The position numbers and the translations under genes are program-made. A DNA stretch of 7,341 bases, from assembly GCA_016931085.1 (NCBI GenBank), contig JAFGFO010000367.1:1-7341 (forward strand), given 5' to 3'. The stretch comes from Thermoflexales bacterium (GTDB lineage: Bacteria; Chloroflexota; Anaerolineae; Fen-1058). The notes below the pieces were generated by a model that was not told where the DNA came from, did no database searches, and worked only from the letters and a program-made list of their open reading frames with translations. Positions 1-6,233 of the stretch are shown here, in pieces (position 1 is the first letter of the stretch; the number at the start of each line of letters is the position of its first letter).

Positions 1-73
1 CATTCGAAGCGAAAGGCAATTGCGAGCATACATCCCCCACAATGGCGTCATTTTGCGGCCTGGCGCCCCACTT

Positions 74-120
74 ACCTTCCCGAAAGCGACGACCTTCGGT
101 CGCTTAGCTTTCGGGAAGGT
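74..120. repeat. 47-nt palindromic dispersed element, full copy
   Basis: A perfect 14-bp inverted repeat (ACCTTCCCGAAAGC at 74-87 pairs with 107-120) encloses a second small hairpin, either CGACC-TTC-GGTCG (90-102) or the alternative 7-bp pairing of 84-90 with 99-105. Positions 79-105 recur at 6878-6904 with a single mismatch, so this is a repeated unit and not a chance hairpin. It lies about 50 nt upstream of the promoter at 167-195 and has no T-run after it, which argues against a simple terminator. It resembles REP-like or small MITE-like intergenic palindromes. No transposase gene is visible in the window. Confidence 0.8.
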
Positions 121-166
121 TGCTCCACTTGGGCGATTTGCTACGAATGCCCGCGGGAGGGGTGAC

Positions 167-195
167 TTGCCACTTTAGGCTGTCACGCATATAAT
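167..195 (+). promoter_or_regulatory. Sigma70-like promoter for the STAND/TPR gene pair
   Basis: TTGCCA at 167-172 (5 of 6 to TTGACA) is followed after exactly 17 nt by TATAAT at 190-195 (6 of 6). The expected transcription start is near 202. This gives a leader of about 45 nt before the preferred GTG start at 248. It is the best promoter-like sequence in the window. The leader contains a short imperfect repeat, TTTGCTATTT at 211-220 and TTCGCTATTT at 225-234, with no obvious operator symmetry. Confidence 0.65.
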
Positions 196-247
196 TGTAC
201 TATAGGTCATTTGCTATTTGTTATTCGCTATTTCCCGGGGGTGCCTT

Positions 248-1117
248 GTGCCTGACTACATCGACTGGTTCGTCAACCGGACCAAGCAATACCAGGGTTT
301 CTGCAAGATGCTGGCCCGCGAGACGCCCAAGGCGGTGATGCTGATCGAAGCGCCGGCCGACATGGGCAAAACGTGGGTCATCCAAAAAATGCGCCACCAC
401 TGCGAGGGGGAGAAGGTGCCGGTGATGCACGTGGACTTTCGCGACCGCCGCCCCCACGATTACCTGTCGCTGGTGCGCCTGGCGCGCGACCAACTGGGTG
501 CTGGGTATTTCAACCCGCTGACGAGCACCATCAACAGCTTTACCGGTGTCAAGATCACGCTGGCCAGCGCCGCTGGCAGCGGCGGCGGGGTCCAGATCGA
601 CCAGGCCGGCTCGGTCGAGGTCGGGGGCGACGTGGCCGGACGCGACATTATCAAAGACAACCAGTTTTACATTCAGGCTGACTCCACCATGGCGCAGCGC
701 GCGGCCGAAAGCCAGATCAACGATGCTTTTTTCGCTTGCCTGGACCAGTTGTTTGTAACGACGACACGGGTGGCCTTTCTGTTCGACTCGTACGAAGACG
801 TGACGGCCGAGGCCGATCGCTGGCTGCGCGATTACTTGCTGCCTCACCTGTGCGAGAAACGGCGGGCGAATATGCTGGTGGTCATTGCCGGGCGCACGAT
901 AGACGAGCTGCCGCCAGCTTTTAAAGAACTGGTGGCCAAGACGGGCTTGGACCTGTTCGAGGAGACCGACGTGCGCGAGTATATCGAGAAACGCCAGATC
1001 GCCGGGCTGGACATGCAGACGGTGATTAAAACGAGCGGCGGGTTCCCAGGCCTGCTGGCCAAGATGGCCGACGTGGCCAGCCTGGATGCCAAGCAGGACG
1101 ACGACGAATGGTTGTGA
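248..1117 (+). CDS. STAND/NB-ARC-like NTPase module (nucleotide-binding subunit)
   Basis: Predicted 289-aa cytoplasmic P-loop NTPase of STAND type. Residues counted from the GTG at 248: the N-terminus has FVNRTKQYQGF, which resembles the FVxRexEL entry motif of AAA/NB-ARC proteins. Walker A is APADMGKT (35-42, nt 350-373, [AG]x4GK[ST] form). Walker B is VAFLFD (175-180). A sensor-like strand ends in AGR (214-216), and a GGFPGLL motif (264-270) matches the GxP lid motif of STAND proteins. Between Walker A and B lies a glycine-rich stretch ending GSVEVGGDVAGRD (121-133), unusual inside the core. The protein stops just after the GxP helix, so winged helix and sensor repeats are absent here and appear to be supplied by the next gene. 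GTG 248 is preferred over an in-frame TTG at 218 because GGGGGTG (237-243) lies 4 nt upstream. The partner's strong ribosome site begins 18 nt after this stop. No N-terminal effector domain is visible. STAND assignment is solid; biological function is unknown. Confidence 0.82.
   Translation: MPDYIDWFVNRTKQYQGFCKMLARETPKAVMLIEAPADMGKTWVIQKMRHHCEGEKVPVMHVDFRDRRPHDYLSLVRLARDQLGAGYFNPLTSTINSFTGVKITLASAAGSGGGVQIDQAGSVEVGGDVAGRDIIKDNQFYIQADSTMAQRAAESQINDAFFACLDQLFVTTTRVAFLFDSYEDVTAEADRWLRDYLLPHLCEKRRANMLVVIAGRTIDELPPAFKELVAKTGLDLFEETDVREYIEKRQIAGLDMQTVIKTSGGFPGLLAKMADVASLDAKQDDDEWL
608..646 (+). other. GGDVAGRD-type glycine-rich insertion in the NTPase
   Basis: These codons encode GSVEVGGDVAGRD. 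They follow a Gly/Ala/Ser stretch (GSGGG) and precede IIKDNQFYIQ. Alternating small and beta-prone residues suggest short strands or a beta-hairpin. Similar GDVxGRD/GDVxGGD stretches are known beside NTPase or effector modules in bacterial STAND-like proteins. Here the stretch sits between Walker A and Walker B, so it would protrude from the nucleotide-binding fold. Its role is unknown; a docking or assembly surface is possible. Confidence 0.6.
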
Positions 1118-1135
1118 CCTTCCAGGGTGGAAGGC

Positions 1136-1143
1136 AGGAGGGA
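1136..1143 (+). promoter_or_regulatory. Strong ribosome binding site deciding the start at 1147
   Basis: AGGAGGGA matches the Shine-Dalgarno consensus and ends 3 nt before ATG 1147 (5 nt from the AGGAGG core). An in-frame ATG at 1108 would overlap the upstream stop (ATGGTTGTGA) but has no comparable site before it, so 1147 is taken as the start. The position just past the upstream stop suggests translational coupling. Confidence 0.85.
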
Positions 1144-1146
1144 CCT

Positions 1147-4100
1147 ATGCACGACGAGACACTGGCCGGCCTACCGTCTGACGTCTACAAAGTGAATCTG
1201 AGCGCGCAGTTGATCGACCAGATTTTGGCCAAACTGCCCCCCTTGTTGGCCGAGGGTCTGTTCCTGGCCGCCGTGCCCCATTCGTACGACGCCGCGCTCA
1301 TCAAGGCCATGCGCGCACGAGACGATGGGCGTGACGAAAAGTTGGTGGAGCGGCTGGCCCAGTTCTCGTTCGTCACGCCGGTGGGGGAGGACGAAGAGGC
1401 CGGTCTGTGTTACCGCTTGATGGAAGACGAGCGCGACATCTTGAATCGTCGCTGGATCGCGCGCGACCCGCAGGCGTACGTGGAAGCGCACCGGCGCGCC
1501 TTGGCCTTTCGGGAAACGCAGTTCGCCTCCGATCCCTTCCGCCTGGATCAAAGCCGCCTGGATCATTTGCTCATCATCGACTGCCCGGCTGGGCTGGAAC
1601 ACCTGAGGCGCGTGTTTCAAAGCTATGCCGCCGAACGCCGCTTTGCGGTCGCCGAGCGGCTGTTGAGCACGGCCGCCGAGGCGCGCGCCTACCTGGCCCT
1701 CCTGGGCTCGCCGCACCTGGCCGAGCTGGACGACTGGCTGGCTTATATGCAAGCGCGCATGGCCCAGTTGCAGGGGAGCTGGACCGAGTCCCTGGCTAGC
1801 CTTAAAGTCCTGATCGACAAGCTCGATATCCCTTTCAACTTGCTGCCTTACGCCGCCCGCGCGTATGGCCTGGGCCTGGCCAACCAGGGCTCGTACGTCG
1901 AAGCGATCGAGCAGTACGAGTTTGGCCTGGATCTCTTTAGCCGCCAGCCGGCCAGCGAGAGCGAACAGGCCTTTACGATGATCGACCTGGGCAACGCCCA
2001 CGTCGACCTGGCGATTTCGGCCCGTGGCCAACGTGAGGTCATCACCCCTTGCCGCCGGGGACTCAGTCGGGTATGGCAGTGGTTGGGCGATGTCTTGAGC
2101 TTTTGGGTTTCGCTGCCCATCGTGATTTACCTGAGCTCTTATTTTGGCTTGAGGGTTTGGGATCCCCGCTGTTTGCCCATGCTGCGCGGCCAGGATTGGG
2201 TGATCGCGCGCTTGTTCGGCATCGGCGCCCGTTGGAACCGCAAGGCTGACCGGCTTTTGCAGCGTGTCGGCAACCAGCCGGAAAGGGCCCAGACCGCCGA
2301 AAAGCTGGCGTATCTTCACCTGATGATGGGTGACGCGGCCCTGGCGGCGCGCCTCTACCGCTCGTTGGTAGAGGAGCAGGATATCCCGCTCAGCGAATAC
2401 CGCCTGGCCCGCGCGCGGGCTGGGCTGGGCCAGGCCTTGCTGCGCCAGGGGCAGGCGCCAGCGGCTTTGGAGCACCTGGAACGCGCGCTGCCCGTCATCC
2501 AGGCCTATGAGGATTTCGATATCGAAGCCAAGGCGCGCGGCTTGATGGCCGAAGCCATGAGCGAGGTGGGAAGGTCGGCGGAGGCCCTGCAACAGTTTAC
2601 GCGCGCCATGCACCTGTATCAAAAGCAGAACGATCTGGTGGGCGCTACCGAGGTGGCCGAGCGCATGCAGGCGATGGGGCAAACCCAGCAGCTCAGCAGC
2701 CAGGATCGCGAGCAGGTTTCGACAACGTCCCAAGAGTTGGCGCGCCGCCAATATCTGGTGCGTTTTAGCCACCCGGCGCTCGTCGTTTTCCGCCGGGCTG
2801 CCCTGATCTTGCTGGGATTACTGACTTTTTTGCTGCCCGTGTTGACGATTCAAGTGGAGAGCGGCTCCAGCATGGTGCCAGAGATCAGGTACCTCGTCGC
2901 GCCACTTTTATCGCCCGATCCCACTCACAATCCGAGCGTCAGCCAAAACGTCGTGCTCAATGTCCAGGCGCCCCAGGCGGACGTGGCAGGCCAGGTGATT
3001 GTCGTCCTCGTCCTGGGTTATTTGTTGATCTATACCGCCCTGGGCCTGATGGTGATGGCGCGGACGCGCCTGGAGACCGTCCAGGCGGCCCAGGCGCGGG
3101 CCGTGCGGTGGAACTTGAAAGGCCTGTCGGTGGGCCGTGGAGAAGCGGCGGAAAGCCTGGCCTGGCCGGAGGTCAGCGAGCTGTTTATAGCCGACGTCAA
3201 CGCGGTCGCCGGCCCTATGGCGGATAACTCGTCGCTCGCCGTCGCGGCCGGTCCCAAGCAGCTCGCCGTCACGGGCAACACCGCCTGGTACACCAACCTG
3301 CGCGACCGCCTGCGCCTGTTTGCTTCGGGAGCACGCGCTGTGGATCTAAGCTACAGCGTGATACGCAGCAAGATGGGTGTCTTGTACGCTTTGAGCGCCG
3401 CCTGCCTGCTCGTGGTGGGCGTGCTGTGGCAGGTGCGGCCCGGGCTGGTCAGCGCCGACTTGCTCGGATCGCCGTACTCTGTCTTGGAGCTGTATCCTTA
3501 TTTGTACCTGGGCCTCTTTGTGGCCTTGGGTTGGTGGATTGTCGCCCGCCCGCTCTATACCCACGCTCACCTCTACCCCCGCAGCGGTCTTATCGAGCTG
3601 GCCGGTGGCAGCGCCTTGATCCTGGTTGTCCTGCACTGGCTCAGCTTTCCCCGCGCCTGGCTGTTTCGGCCGGATATTTATCCTCCATTGGCGGCCATCA
3701 TCCTGGCTGGCAGCTTGCTGGCGGCCATATGGTTGAGGCGCTCGCAATCCCCGCCGCCGGAGGCCTCCCTTATCTTGGGGACACAGTGGGCGCGCCTCCT
3801 GGTGAGCGCGGTGGCCGTGGTGCTCGTGGTGGCGGCCGGCTTGCGCCTGTGGCGCGAGGGGAGCGCTTATCATAACCTGGCTTGGGCCAACACGCAGCGC
3901 GACCAGGGCATAGCGGCTCAAAACTTGGGCCAGGTGGAGCGGGCCACTTCCTTGTTAGAAAAAGCCGTGGCGTCTTATACGCGTGCCCTGGCCATCTTGC
4001 CCGGCGACGCGACGATCCTCAACGGCCGGGCGACCGCCCTGGCCTGGTCGGGCCGCTACGAAGCCGCCATCGCGGATTACGACGCGCTTCGAGGCAGTCC

Positions 4101-5475
4101 AAAGGACGGGGCGCTTCGCCTCAACCGGGGCTGGACTCACCTCAAGTGGGCCGAAGCGCTGGCGAAAAATGGTCACGACCAGGCCGCTGCTAGCCAGTTC
4201 GAGCAGGCACGGGCTGACTTTGACCATCTCGTCGAGCTAGAGCCGGACAACGCCACTTACTACGTCTGGCGCGGCCTGACCTACCATTTGCAGGACGATT
4301 GGGAGCCAGCCTTGCAAGATTACCAATTGGCCTTGGAGCGCGCTCCGCAGAGTGTGAATGCCTTGATGGGACAGGGGTGGGTGTATTTCCAACTGGCGCA
4401 CCAGGCCGGCGAGCAGGCCAAGACAACCAAAGACAAGGCCCTCGAAGCAGAGCTGCAGGCCAAAGCCCAGCGGACTTTTACCCTGGCTCTCATCAGCTTT
4501 CAGACTGCCGCGCGCTACAGCCCTAACTCGCCTGAAATCTGGCTGGCCGTAGGGTACGCTTATTATCGCCTGGGGTTGTACCAGGATACCTTGGAAGCCT
4601 GGAACCAGGCGGCGGCCCTGGCGCCTCAAGACCCGGCCATGTTCATCTCGCGCGCCTCGGCGCATTGGGCGCTGGCCAGGCCAGCCGGCAACGATTGCTA
4701 CGCCAATGACGAGACGGCCACCGAGGCCGAAATAGCCGAGGCGCTTAGCCAAATGAACCAGGCCATCGATGACCTCAATCGCGCCCTGGTCACGCGGCCG
4801 GACGACCATTATACCTACTGGACTCGAGGCCAATTGGAGTGGATGCTTCGCAAATGCCCTGGCTACGATCGCCAGGAGCAGCTCCGCAAGACCATCGCCA
4901 GCTACAGCCTGGCCATCGAGCACGCACCCCAGGTGGACCGCTACTGGCAGTACCGCGCCAGGGTCAAATATGAGCTTGGCTCGCAGATTTTCAACGAGGG
5001 ACCAGGCCGCGAGGCCGAGGCACGCCAGGTCCTGGACGAGGCGATGGCCGATATCACGCAGGCGTATGCCCTGGCGCCGGACGGCTCCGGCAACCGCACC
5101 TGGCGAGATTACCTCGCCGGCAATGGGTGGGGGGATTATTACGGGCTTCGGGGCCTCAATTACTATAATGTCCAGGACTATGGCCTGGCCCAAAAAGATT
5201 TCGAGGCAACTGCCGAACTCGAAGCTCACGACGTCTGGTCGGCCTTCAAGTCCGGCCTGGCGGCCCTGGCGCTCGAGCAGATCGAGCGCGCGGCCGGCTG
5301 GTACGACGAGGGCCTCCGGCGTGCCTCGCAGCCAGAAGCGGCCGGCGCCGCCGGGGCGATCAAGACGGGCCTGGACGACCTGGTTGCCCTGGCGGAGGCC
5401 AGGCCAGGCTTGGCCGAGGCGATTGAGCCGATCCGAGACAAGCTGCAGAAAGCCTACGATTCGCTGGTCAAGTAG
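1147..5475 (+). CDS. Large membrane TPR protein with N-terminal winged-helix-like STAND segment
   Basis: Predicted 1442-aa integral membrane protein. Residues about 18-125 resemble the winged-helix region that follows NB-ARC in STAND proteins (LIDQILAKLP, FSFVTPV, YRLMEDERDIL, then YVEAHRRALAF), so it seems to continue the upstream NTPase. Residues 130-300 and 350-520 are helical TPR-like repeats, interrupted by a hydrophobic segment (316-335). Membrane helices are predicted at about 551-570, 617-638, 743-763, 783-804, 815-834, 846-863 and 882-902. Residues 639-738, between helices 2 and 3, form a beta-rich region ending NTAWYTNLRDRL that resembles a PH-like domain. Residues 912 to the end hold about ten or eleven TPR units, several canonical (for example WLAVGYAYYRLGLYQDTLEAW). 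Basic residues (VVFRR, RTRLE, RSK, RRSQS) follow the positive-inside rule for N-in, C-out, placing the C-terminal TPRs outside. No catalytic motif is seen. Likely a sensor or scaffold subunit working with the NTPase; its ligand and output are unknown. No recognised gene name. Confidence 0.85.
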   Translation: MHDETLAGLPSDVYKVNLSAQLIDQILAKLPPLLAEGLFLAAVPHSYDAALIKAMRARDDGRDEKLVERLAQFSFVTPVGEDEEAGLCYRLMEDERDILNRRWIARDPQAYVEAHRRALAFRETQFASDPFRLDQSRLDHLLIIDCPAGLEHLRRVFQSYAAERRFAVAERLLSTAAEARAYLALLGSPHLAELDDWLAYMQARMAQLQGSWTESLASLKVLIDKLDIPFNLLPYAARAYGLGLANQGSYVEAIEQYEFGLDLFSRQPASESEQAFTMIDLGNAHVDLAISARGQREVITPCRRGLSRVWQWLGDVLSFWVSLPIVIYLSSYFGLRVWDPRCLPMLRGQDWVIARLFGIGARWNRKADRLLQRVGNQPERAQTAEKLAYLHLMMGDAALAARLYRSLVEEQDIPLSEYRLARARAGLGQALLRQGQAPAALEHLERALPVIQAYEDFDIEAKARGLMAEAMSEVGRSAEALQQFTRAMHLYQKQNDLVGATEVAERMQAMGQTQQLSSQDREQVSTTSQELARRQYLVRFSHPALVVFRRAALILLGLLTFLLPVLTIQVESGSSMVPEIRYLVAPLLSPDPTHNPSVSQNVVLNVQAPQADVAGQVIVVLVLGYLLIYTALGLMVMARTRLETVQAAQARAVRWNLKGLSVGRGEAAESLAWPEVSELFIADVNAVAGPMADNSSLAVAAGPKQLAVTGNTAWYTNLRDRLRLFASGARAVDLSYSVIRSKMGVLYALSAACLLVVGVLWQVRPGLVSADLLGSPYSVLELYPYLYLGLFVALGWWIVARPLYTHAHLYPRSGLIELAGGSALILVVLHWLSFPRAWLFRPDIYPPLAAIILAGSLLAAIWLRRSQSPPPEASLILGTQWARLLVSAVAVVLVVAAGLRLWREGSAYHNLAWANTQRDQGIAAQNLGQVERATSLLEKAVASYTRALAILPGDATILNGRATALAWSGRYEAAIADYDALRGSPKDGALRLNRGWTHLKWAEALAKNGHDQAAASQFEQARADFDHLVELEPDNATYYVWRGLTYHLQDDWEPALQDYQLALERAPQSVNALMGQGWVYFQLAHQAGEQAKTTKDKALEAELQAKAQRTFTLALISFQTAARYSPNSPEIWLAVGYAYYRLGLYQDTLEAWNQAAALAPQDPAMFISRASAHWALARPAGNDCYANDETATEAEIAEALSQMNQAIDDLNRALVTRPDDHYTYWTRGQLEWMLRKCPGYDRQEQLRKTIASYSLAIEHAPQVDRYWQYRARVKYELGSQIFNEGPGREAEARQVLDEAMADITQAYALAPDGSGNRTWRDYLAGNGWGDYYGLRGLNYYNVQDYGLAQKDFEATAELEAHDVWSAFKSGLAALALEQIERAAGWYDEGLRRASQPEAAGAAGAIKTGLDDLVALAEARPGLAEAIEPIRDKLQKAYDSLVK
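2092..2151 (+). other. Hydrophobic segment inside the N-terminal TPR region
   Basis: Residues 316-335 (VLSFWVSLPIVIYLSSYFGL) are strongly hydrophobic and split two TPR-like blocks. A full membrane crossing here would flip the topology and put the basic VVFRR before helix 1 outside. A re-entrant or interfacial helix anchoring the cytosolic part to the membrane fits better. This rests on hydrophobicity judged by eye. Confidence 0.5.
2797..3852 (+). other. Seven-helix membrane core with an intervening PH-like region
   Basis: Seven hydrophobic helices lie at nt 2797-2856, 2995-3060, 3373-3435, 3493-3558, 3589-3648, 3682-3735 and 3790-3852. The first loop of about 45 residues (SGSSMVPE to QAPQAD) is poor in basic residues and is predicted outside. 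The stretch between helices 2 and 3 (nt 3061-3360) is about 100 residues, starts with a basic cluster and is predicted cytoplasmic and beta-rich. The remaining loops are short. An odd helix number puts the long C-terminal TPR array on the opposite side from the winged-helix end. Confidence 0.6.
3880..5430 (+). other. C-terminal TPR array, about ten or eleven units
   Basis: Repeating helix-turn-helix units show the TPR pattern (W/Y at 4, G at 8, Y at 11, A at 20, A at 27, P at 32), for example ILPGD, ELEPDN, ERAPQS, ALAPQD, TRPDD and ALAPDG closing successive units. Several units carry insertions in the turn (around nt 4400-4470, 4680-4740 and 4980-5040). The array contains only two cysteines, residues 1184 and 1237, each within such an insertion or turn. 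The array probably folds as a superhelical scaffold for protein binding. Confidence 0.75.
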
Positions 5476-5497
5476 GGGCAGGCCCCTGTGCCTGCCC
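5476..5497 (+). terminator. Hairpin just after the TPR gene, possible weak terminator
   Basis: GGGCAGGC (5476-5483) and GCCTGCCC (5490-5497) form a perfect 8-bp GC-rich stem with loop CCCTGT, starting directly after the TAG stop. Only TTGTT follows, so intrinsic termination would be weak. The unit also looks like common intergenic palindromic repeats, so it may be a repeat that doubles as a transcript end. Confidence 0.4.
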
Positions 5498-5499
5498 TT

Positions 5500-5528
5500 G
5501 TTCGCCGAGGCCCCCTGACTGGGCGAAC
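5500..5528. repeat. Second inverted repeat in the spacer
   Basis: GTTCGCC (5500-5506) pairs perfectly with GGCGAAC (5522-5528) around a 15-nt loop. With the adjacent hairpin it fills most of the 89-nt spacer before the SRAP gene. No function is evident and no T-run follows. Confidence 0.45.
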
Positions 5529-5531
5529 CTT

Positions 5532-5549
5532 AAACCTGAAACCTGAAAC
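5532..5549. repeat. Short 7-nt tandem repeat
   Basis: AAACCTG occurs twice in tandem, followed by a partial third AAAC, immediately upstream of the SRAP ribosome site. It is low-complexity spacer DNA. No convincing -35/-10 pair was found in 5498-5555, so the SRAP promoter is either here in unusual form or lies upstream. Confidence 0.5.
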
Positions 5550-5564
5550 ATCTTTGGAGAGCAT

Positions 5565-6227
5565 ATGTGCGGACGATTTAGCTTGAAGACGGACTTGGCC
5601 GAGCTGATGGAGGCGTTCCCGGGCTTTGTCTTTCCCGCCGAGCTGCCGCCGCGCTACAACATCGCGCCGTCCCAGCTTGTGGCCGTGGTGGCCAACAACG
5701 GCCAGAACAAGGTCGAATTCTTGCGCTGGGGCCTGATCCCGGCCTGGGCCAAGGAGCCCTCCATCGGCAATCGCATGATCAACGCCCGCGCCGAGACGCT
5801 GGCCGAAAAGCCGGCCTTCCGGGCGGCTTACCGGCGGCGGCGTTGCCTGGTGCTGGCCGACGGCTTTTACGAGTGGCGCGCCGAGCCGGGCCGCAAGGGC
5901 AAAACGCCGCTCTACATCCGCCTGGCGTCCGGCCGCCCCTTCGCTTTCGGTGGGCTGTGGGAGCACTGGCAGTCTGGCGAAGAATCTGTCCTCTCGTGCA
6001 CGATCATCACCACCCGGCCCAACGCGCTGCTGGAGCCGATTCACGACCGGATGCCGCTCATCCTCAAGCCTGGGGATTACGCCCACTGGCTGGCCGAAGC
6101 CGAGCCAGCCAATCTGAGCGACTTGCTGCAGCCTTACCCGGCCTCGGAGATGGTGGCGTACCCTGTGTCCAAGCTGGTGAACGATCCGAAGAACGACCTG
6201 CCCGACTGCGTGGCGCCGTTGGGCTGA
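5565..6227 (+). CDS. SRAP-domain protein (YedK/HMCES family, abasic-site DNA-protein crosslinker)
   Basis: A 220-aa full-length SRAP protein. The family forms a covalent thiazolidine link to abasic sites in single-stranded DNA through Cys2 after removal of Met1, shielding them at replication forks. It was formerly called SOS response-associated peptidase. Seen here: the invariant N-terminus MCGRF with Cys2 and Arg4, RYNIAPSQ (30-37), WGLIPAWA (55-62), INARAET (72-78, Asn73), DGFYEW (99-104, Glu103) and PIHDRMP (158-164, His160), matching the known active-site set. The ATG at 5565 is fixed by the obligatory Cys2 and is preceded by GGAGAG at 5556-5561. It lies 89 nt after the TPR gene and is convergent with thpR, 6 nt separating the stops. 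No SOS box was recognised. Acts in the cytoplasm on DNA; no direct link to the STAND pair is evident. Confidence 0.96.
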   Translation: MCGRFSLKTDLAELMEAFPGFVFPAELPPRYNIAPSQLVAVVANNGQNKVEFLRWGLIPAWAKEPSIGNRMINARAETLAEKPAFRAAYRRRRCLVLADGFYEWRAEPGRKGKTPLYIRLASGRPFAFGGLWEHWQSGEESVLSCTIITTRPNALLEPIHDRMPLILKPGDYAHWLAEAEPANLSDLLQPYPASEMVAYPVSKLVNDPKNDLPDCVAPLG

Positions 6228-6233
6228 AGGCTC

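Noticed and set aside
1..60. Divergent gene starting at the minus-strand ATG at positions 1-3
   Set aside because: No ribosome site lies upstream on that strand and there is no coding sequence in the window to judge.
74..120. Intrinsic terminator
   Set aside because: The stem is strong but no T-run follows on either strand, and the unit is repeated elsewhere in the window.
1088..1146. Programmed or accidental frameshift joining the NTPase and TPR frames
   Set aside because: No slippery heptamer is present near the overlap, and a consensus ribosome site with correctly spaced ATG 1147 supports two genes. A sequencing error cannot be fully excluded without homologues.
1171..2772. 533-codon open frame on the minus strand
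   Set aside because: It lies wholly inside the TPR gene, whose own translation shows clear TPR and winged-helix patterns. The reverse frame is rich in Q, R, G, H and A and shows no family features, as expected from GC-rich codon bias.
4237..5229. 330-codon open frame on the minus strand
   Set aside because: Antisense shadow of the C-terminal TPR array; no ribosome site and no recognisable motif.
5454..6086. 210-codon minus-strand frame over the SRAP gene
   Set aside because: The SRAP frame on the plus strand has every active-site residue of its family; the antisense frame has none of any family.
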